Below are positions 60,833-64,000 of a stretch of 64,000 bases of DNA, piece by piece. Position 1 is the stretch's first letter. Every line of letters begins with the position of its first letter. A program made the translations under genes and the position numbers. The notes under the pieces are model-generated. The model made no database searches. It saw only the letters and a program-made list of their open reading frames with translations, and had not been told where the DNA came from. Source of the DNA: Hyphomicrobiales bacterium (GTDB taxonomy: Bacteria; Pseudomonadota; Alphaproteobacteria; Rhizobiales; Rhizobiaceae); NCBI GenBank assembly GCA_900473915.1, contig UCNG01000011.1:232974-296973 (forward strand), written 5' to 3'.

Positions 60833-62251
60833 CTACTGGAAGTCGAAGGCCGACAACCCCGCCACCATCTCGTCCAGCCCGAGCGGGCGCGTCAGCGGCG
60901 GTTCGGCGCGGGTGATGCAGCCTTGCCGTTCACACAGGCGACAGGCCGGGCCGGTTTCGGTATTGCCCGCCTTAGACAGCGAGGCGCCGTAAACCGTGTC
61001 AGCCCCCGCCTCCAGCGCGCAGCCAAGCAGCAGCGCCGTGCGGCGCGGACGCTCGCTGAACGCACCCTGTGGCCCTTCCAGCGTGCGGGCGATGGTCAGG
61101 AAAGCCGACCCATCCGGCAATTCCACCGGCTCGACCAGCACCTGACCGGCCTGCGCGAAAGCCGCATAAACCGGCAGTTTCGGGCATTGCCCGCCGAAAC
61201 GAACCGGAAAGCCTTCCGCACCTGCAACACGCAGCCGGTTGCCCGCATGGTCGATTTCCATCACGAAGAAGGGCAGCGCGCTTGCGCCCTGCCGCTGCAA
61301 GGTCGTGAGCCGGTTTGCCGCCTGCTGGAAAGAAACACCGAAACGCGTGCGCAGCACATCGACATCGTAACGCGCCCGCACCGCCGCATCGCGAAACTGG
61401 CGATAGGGCATCATCAACGCCTGCGCCGCATAGCGCGCCAGTTCGAACCGGGCGATGCGCTTGGCCTCGCCCGATGACAGTTTCAGCCCTTCCGTTTCCG
61501 CGCCAATCACCACCTGCATACGGACAAGTGCTGCCTCCATGGCAACTTCCTGCAACTGATCGAAAGGCGACAGGCGCTCGGAAATGAAAAGCCGCTGCGA
61601 ATGCCGGTCATAGCGCCTGCGCCAGTTCGGCATGGTTGCAACCGGCAGCGAACGAACCGTGATGCCATGCTCGCGGCGCAGCCAGTCCTTCAACGCACTC
61701 GCCAAATCGCCGTCCGGCTTGAGCAGAGCGAAAAAGCTCTCGGCTTCTTCCTCGATGCGCGGATAATGGTTAGGCCGCCGCGCCATCACATCGCGCAGTT
61801 CATCGAGCGGCAGACGTGTTGCGGAGAGTTCCGCCCCGCTTCCCTCATGCGAGAGCAATTGCGACAGGTCGGACAGGCGCTGCTGCTGTTCGCGATAGGC
61901 GCGGTAAAGCTTCATGATGCCGACGGCGGCATTGGGTGCCGCCTCGCCGATTTCGACCAGTTCCTGATCGCCCGGCAGTTCGCCGGTCAGAAGCGGATCG
62001 GAAAACACTTCCTTCAGCCCCGTGATCGTGGAGCCGCTTTCGGCCTGAAGGCTGTCGAGGTCGAGCTTGTAGACACTGGCAAGCTTTAAAAGAAGCTGCA
62101 CCGTCAGCGGCCGCTGGTTGCGCTCGATCAGATTGAGATAAGACGGCGAAATGCCGAGCGCCTCAGCCATGGCCGTCTGGGTCAAAGCGCGTTCGTTACG
62201 GATGCGCCTGATGCGCGGCCCGGCAAATATCTTGCGTTCGCTCAACTCCAC
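60833..62251 (-). CDS. XRE-type short-chain fatty acid regulator (ScfR/RamB-like)
   Basis: A 472-residue regulator. The N-terminal XRE helix-turn-helix spans about residues 10-65 (IRRIRNERALTQTAMAEALGISPSYLNLIERNQRPLTVQ). A central ImmA/IrrE-like peptidase-fold region follows (FISERLSPFDQLQEVAMEAAL, FELARYAAQALMMPY). The C-terminal short-chain fatty acyl regulator domain carries four cysteines in PACRLCERQGCITRAEPP near residue 440. RamB of Corynebacterium represses glyoxylate-cycle genes, and here the gene is divergent from aceA, 229 bp away. It probably senses acyl-CoA or redox state. Confidence 0.87.
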   Translation of the reverse strand: MELSERKIFAGPRIRRIRNERALTQTAMAEALGISPSYLNLIERNQRPLTVQLLLKLASVYKLDLDSLQAESGSTITGLKEVFSDPLLTGELPGDQELVEIGEAAPNAAVGIMKLYRAYREQQQRLSDLSQLLSHEGSGAELSATRLPLDELRDVMARRPNHYPRIEEEAESFFALLKPDGDLASALKDWLRREHGITVRSLPVATMPNWRRRYDRHSQRLFISERLSPFDQLQEVAMEAALVRMQVVIGAETEGLKLSSGEAKRIARFELARYAAQALMMPYRQFRDAAVRARYDVDVLRTRFGVSFQQAANRLTTLQRQGASALPFFVMEIDHAGNRLRVAGAEGFPVRFGGQCPKLPVYAAFAQAGQVLVEPVELPDGSAFLTIARTLEGPQGAFSERPRRTALLLGCALEAGADTVYGASLSKAGNTETGPACRLCERQGCITRAEPPLTRPLGLDEMVAGLSAFDFQ

Positions 62252-62261
62252 CCTCCCGATC

Positions 62262-62411
62262 TTTACAATTCATGACAAAATAGCGGGAAATTCGAACATT
62301 GACAAGATTTACAAATTTACAGCATCGCCCAGTCAAAACCTAGACAGCATTACCTCAATTATTCGGCGGTTTTGTTAGTTTTTCTGGCGACCATCCAATT
62401 GATATTGTAAA
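62262..62411. promoter_or_regulatory. Three TTTACAA motifs in the regulator-aceA promoter
   Basis: TTTACAA occurs at 62262-62268 and 62308-62314, and as its reverse TTGTAAA at 62405-62411. The second lies in AGATTTACAAATTTACAG and the third in GATATTGTAAATCTGG, which share GATTTACAA-type cores. Their placement on both sides of the divergent region suggests operators for the XRE regulator. Confidence 0.45.
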
Positions 62412-62480
62412 TCTGGTCACAGAAAGAGCGCAGACAAATTGCTCTTCCCGAACCAGTTCAAAGTGTGAGGAGACACCGAA

Positions 62481-63770
62481 ATGACAGATTTTTACAGCCT
62501 TATTCCTTCGGCACCAAAGGGCCGCTTCGACGGCATCCAGCGTGCGCATACAGCCGAAGATGTAAAAAGGCTGCGCGGTTCGGTGGACATCAAGTATTCG
62601 CTGGCTGAAATGGGCGCGAACCGCCTCTGGAAGCTGATCAATGAGGAAGATTTCGTCAATGCGCTTGGCGCGCTTTCCGGCAATCAGGCCATGCAGATGG
62701 TCCGCGCCGGCTTGAAGGCGATCTACCTCTCCGGCTGGCAGGTTGCGGCGGATGCGAACACGGCATCGGCCATGTATCCGGACCAGTCGCTCTATCCGGC
62801 CAATGCCGCCCCGGAGCTGGCCAAGCGCATCAACAGAACCTTGCAGCGCGCCGACCAGATCGAAACCGCCGAAGGCAAGGGGCTTTCGGTCGACACCTGG
62901 TTTGCCCCCATCGTTGCCGATGCGGAAGCAGGCTTTGGCGGGCCGCTCAACGCATTCGAAATCATGAAGGCCTTCATCGAGGCGGGCGCCGCCGGTGTTC
63001 ACTATGAAGACCAGCTCGCTTCGGAAAAGAAGTGCGGCCATCTTGGCGGCAAGGTTCTGATCCCGACTGCCGCGCATATCCGCAACCTCAATGCGGCGCG
63101 CCTGGCAGCCGACATCATGGGCACGCCGACGCTGATCATCGCCCGCACCGATGCCGAAGCCGCCAAGCTTCTGACCTCGGATATCGACGAGCGCGACCAG
63201 CCCTTCGTCGATTACGATGCGGGCCGCACGGCGGAAGGCTTCTATCAGGTGAAGAACGGCATCGAGCCGTGTATCGCCCGCGCAATTGCCTATGCGCCCT
63301 ATTGCGATCTGATCTGGATGGAAACATCCAAGCCCGATCTCGAACAGGCCCGCCGCTTCGCGGAAGCCGTGCACAAGGCGCATCCGGGCAAGAAGCTCGC
63401 CTATAACTGCTCGCCGTCGTTCAACTGGAAGAAGAACCTCGACGACGCCACGATTGCCAAGTTCCAGCGCGAGCTGGGCGCGATGGGTTACAAGTTCCAG
63501 TTCATCACGCTGGCCGGTTTCCACCAGCTCAACTACGGCATGTTCGAACTGGCGCGCGGGTACAAGGATCGGCAGATGGCCGCCTATTCCGAACTGCAAG
63601 AGGCGGAATTTGCAGCCGAAGCCAACGGCTACACCGCGACCAAGCATCAGCGCGAAGTCGGCACCGGCTATTTCGATGCCGTGTCGCTCGCAATCACCGG
63701 CGGCCAGTCTTCGACCACCGCCATGAAGGAATCGACTGAAACAGCACAGTTCAGACCGGCTGCAGAATAA
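62481..63770 (+). CDS. aceA: Isocitrate lyase
   Basis: A 429-residue isocitrate lyase. The catalytic signature KKCGHLGGK lies near residue 183 with the active-site cysteine. [15 protein letters not shown] near residue 140 holds metal-binding acids, and [10 protein letters not shown] near 312 and [14 protein letters not shown] near 344 are conserved. It splits isocitrate to glyoxylate and succinate in the glyoxylate shunt, needed for growth on acetate or fatty acids. GTGAGGAG precedes the start. The divergent XRE regulator probably controls it. Confidence 0.96.
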   Translation: MTDFYSLIPSAPKGRFDGIQRAHTAEDVKRLRGSVDIKYSLAEMGANRLWKLINEEDFVNALGALSGNQAMQMVRAGLKAIYLSGWQVAADANTASAMYPDQSLYPANAAPELAKRINRTLQRADQIETAEGKGLSVDTWFAPIVADAEAGFGGPLNAFEIMKAFIEAGAAGVHYEDQLASEKKCGHLGGKVLIPTAAHIRNLNAARLAADIMGTPTLIIARTDAEAAKLLTSDIDERDQPFVDYDAGRTAEGFYQVKNGIEPCIARAIAYAPYCDLIWMETSKPDLEQARRFAEAVHKAHPGKKLAYNCSPSFNWKKNLDDATIAKFQRELGAMGYKFQFITLAGFHQLNYGMFELARGYKDRQMAAYSELQEAEFAAEANGYTATKHQREVGTGYFDAVSLAITGGQSSTTAMKESTETAQFRPAAE

Positions 63771-63801
63771 CAGCCCGGCGACAAATAGGAGGAACAGTTC
63801 C

Positions 63802-64000
63802 ATGAATTCGCCAGCACGCGTCAAGGAAAGAGCAGAAGAACAATCTTCAAGCATGACCACGGATCAGCAGACCGTTATCCGTATGCTCGCCAACGATCTG
63901 CATCGCCTCAACTACACCGTCATGAAGGCGGTCGAGGCAGGCGTCTCCGTGGAACTGGTCCGCTCGGCCCGGCATCATGGCGGCGACGGCAACTGGGGCG
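63802..64000 (+). CDS. Small protein downstream of aceA (cut by right edge)
   Basis: ATG 63802 has AGGAGGA 8 bases upstream and opens MNSPARVKERAEEQSSSMTT, continuing with VIRMLANDLHRLNYTVMKAVEAGVSVELVRSARHHGGDGNWG to the window edge. The visible 66 residues are helical and soluble. It is 31 bp after aceA and probably in the same transcript. I recall short proteins of unknown function at this place in related genomes. The family is not named here. Confidence 0.75.
   Translation, partial: MNSPARVKERAEEQSSSMTTDQQTVIRMLANDLHRLNYTVMKAVEAGVSVELVRSARHHGGDGNWG

Noticed and set aside
62355-63860. 501-codon minus-strand frame
   Set aside because: It is antisense to aceA over its full length, which is an unmistakable isocitrate lyase.

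Overview
The window looks like a chromosome segment of an alphaproteobacterium of the Brucella/Ochrobactrum group (Hyphomicrobiales). The evidence is high G+C coding sequence, a PdhS-type PAS histidine kinase, a BA14K-family protein, DUF465 and DUF982 proteins, a palindromic intergenic element like those of Brucella, and a tRNA-His of the alphaproteobacterial type without G-1. The genus is inferred from these features and was not tested by a search.

Layout. 1-6.1 kb: end of an iron alcohol dehydrogenase, a BA14K protein, an EamA exporter and a proVWX glycine betaine/choline-type transporter. 6.1-15.5 kb: one divergent catabolic locus with an SDR, an ABC ATPase, an RpiR regulator, a D-threonine-aldolase-like PLP enzyme and an NTF2-like protein on the minus strand, and a binding protein, two permeases, RidA and an M81 (MlrC) protein on the plus strand. 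15.5-23.1 kb: a hexuronate (galacturonate-type) module with TRAP transporter, Zn-dehydrogenase, UxaA, GntR regulator and UxaB. 23-30.7 kb: a soluble GAF two-component system divergent from a ribose-type ABC transporter and an SMP-30 lactonase. 31.2-34.5 kb: a FecCD/BtuCDF-type importer under a cobalamin riboswitch. 34.7-37.7 kb: tctCBA. 37.9-41.1 kb: small conserved proteins, a secreted lipase-like hydrolase, MgtC and DUF982.

41.2-49.3 kb is an AT-richer accessory region ending at tRNA-His. It holds two methyltransferases, a decayed methyltransferase tail and a GT2-GT4 fusion glycosyltransferase, which together suggest surface glycan modification. These are followed by an IS5-type element with a nonsense mutation and a -1 frameshift signal, a broken IS66, a phage helicase relic, small phage-like genes and a broken tyrosine integrase next to the tRNA.

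49.7-64 kb returns to core genes: pdhS, an AsmA protein, an acyltransferase, potFGHI, an ScfR/RamB-like regulator divergent from aceA (isocitrate lyase), and the start of a small protein after aceA.

Theme: most of the window is nutrient scavenging, with seven complete importers, each paired with catabolic enzymes or a regulator. In four of them the binding-protein gene is separated from the next transporter gene by a stem-loop. No wholly new system is proven. The best candidates for novelty are the D-TA/RidA/MlrC locus, the two-component sugar locus with its 12-bp inverted repeat, a shared operator motif in the uxa/TRAP module, and the glycan island at tRNA-His.
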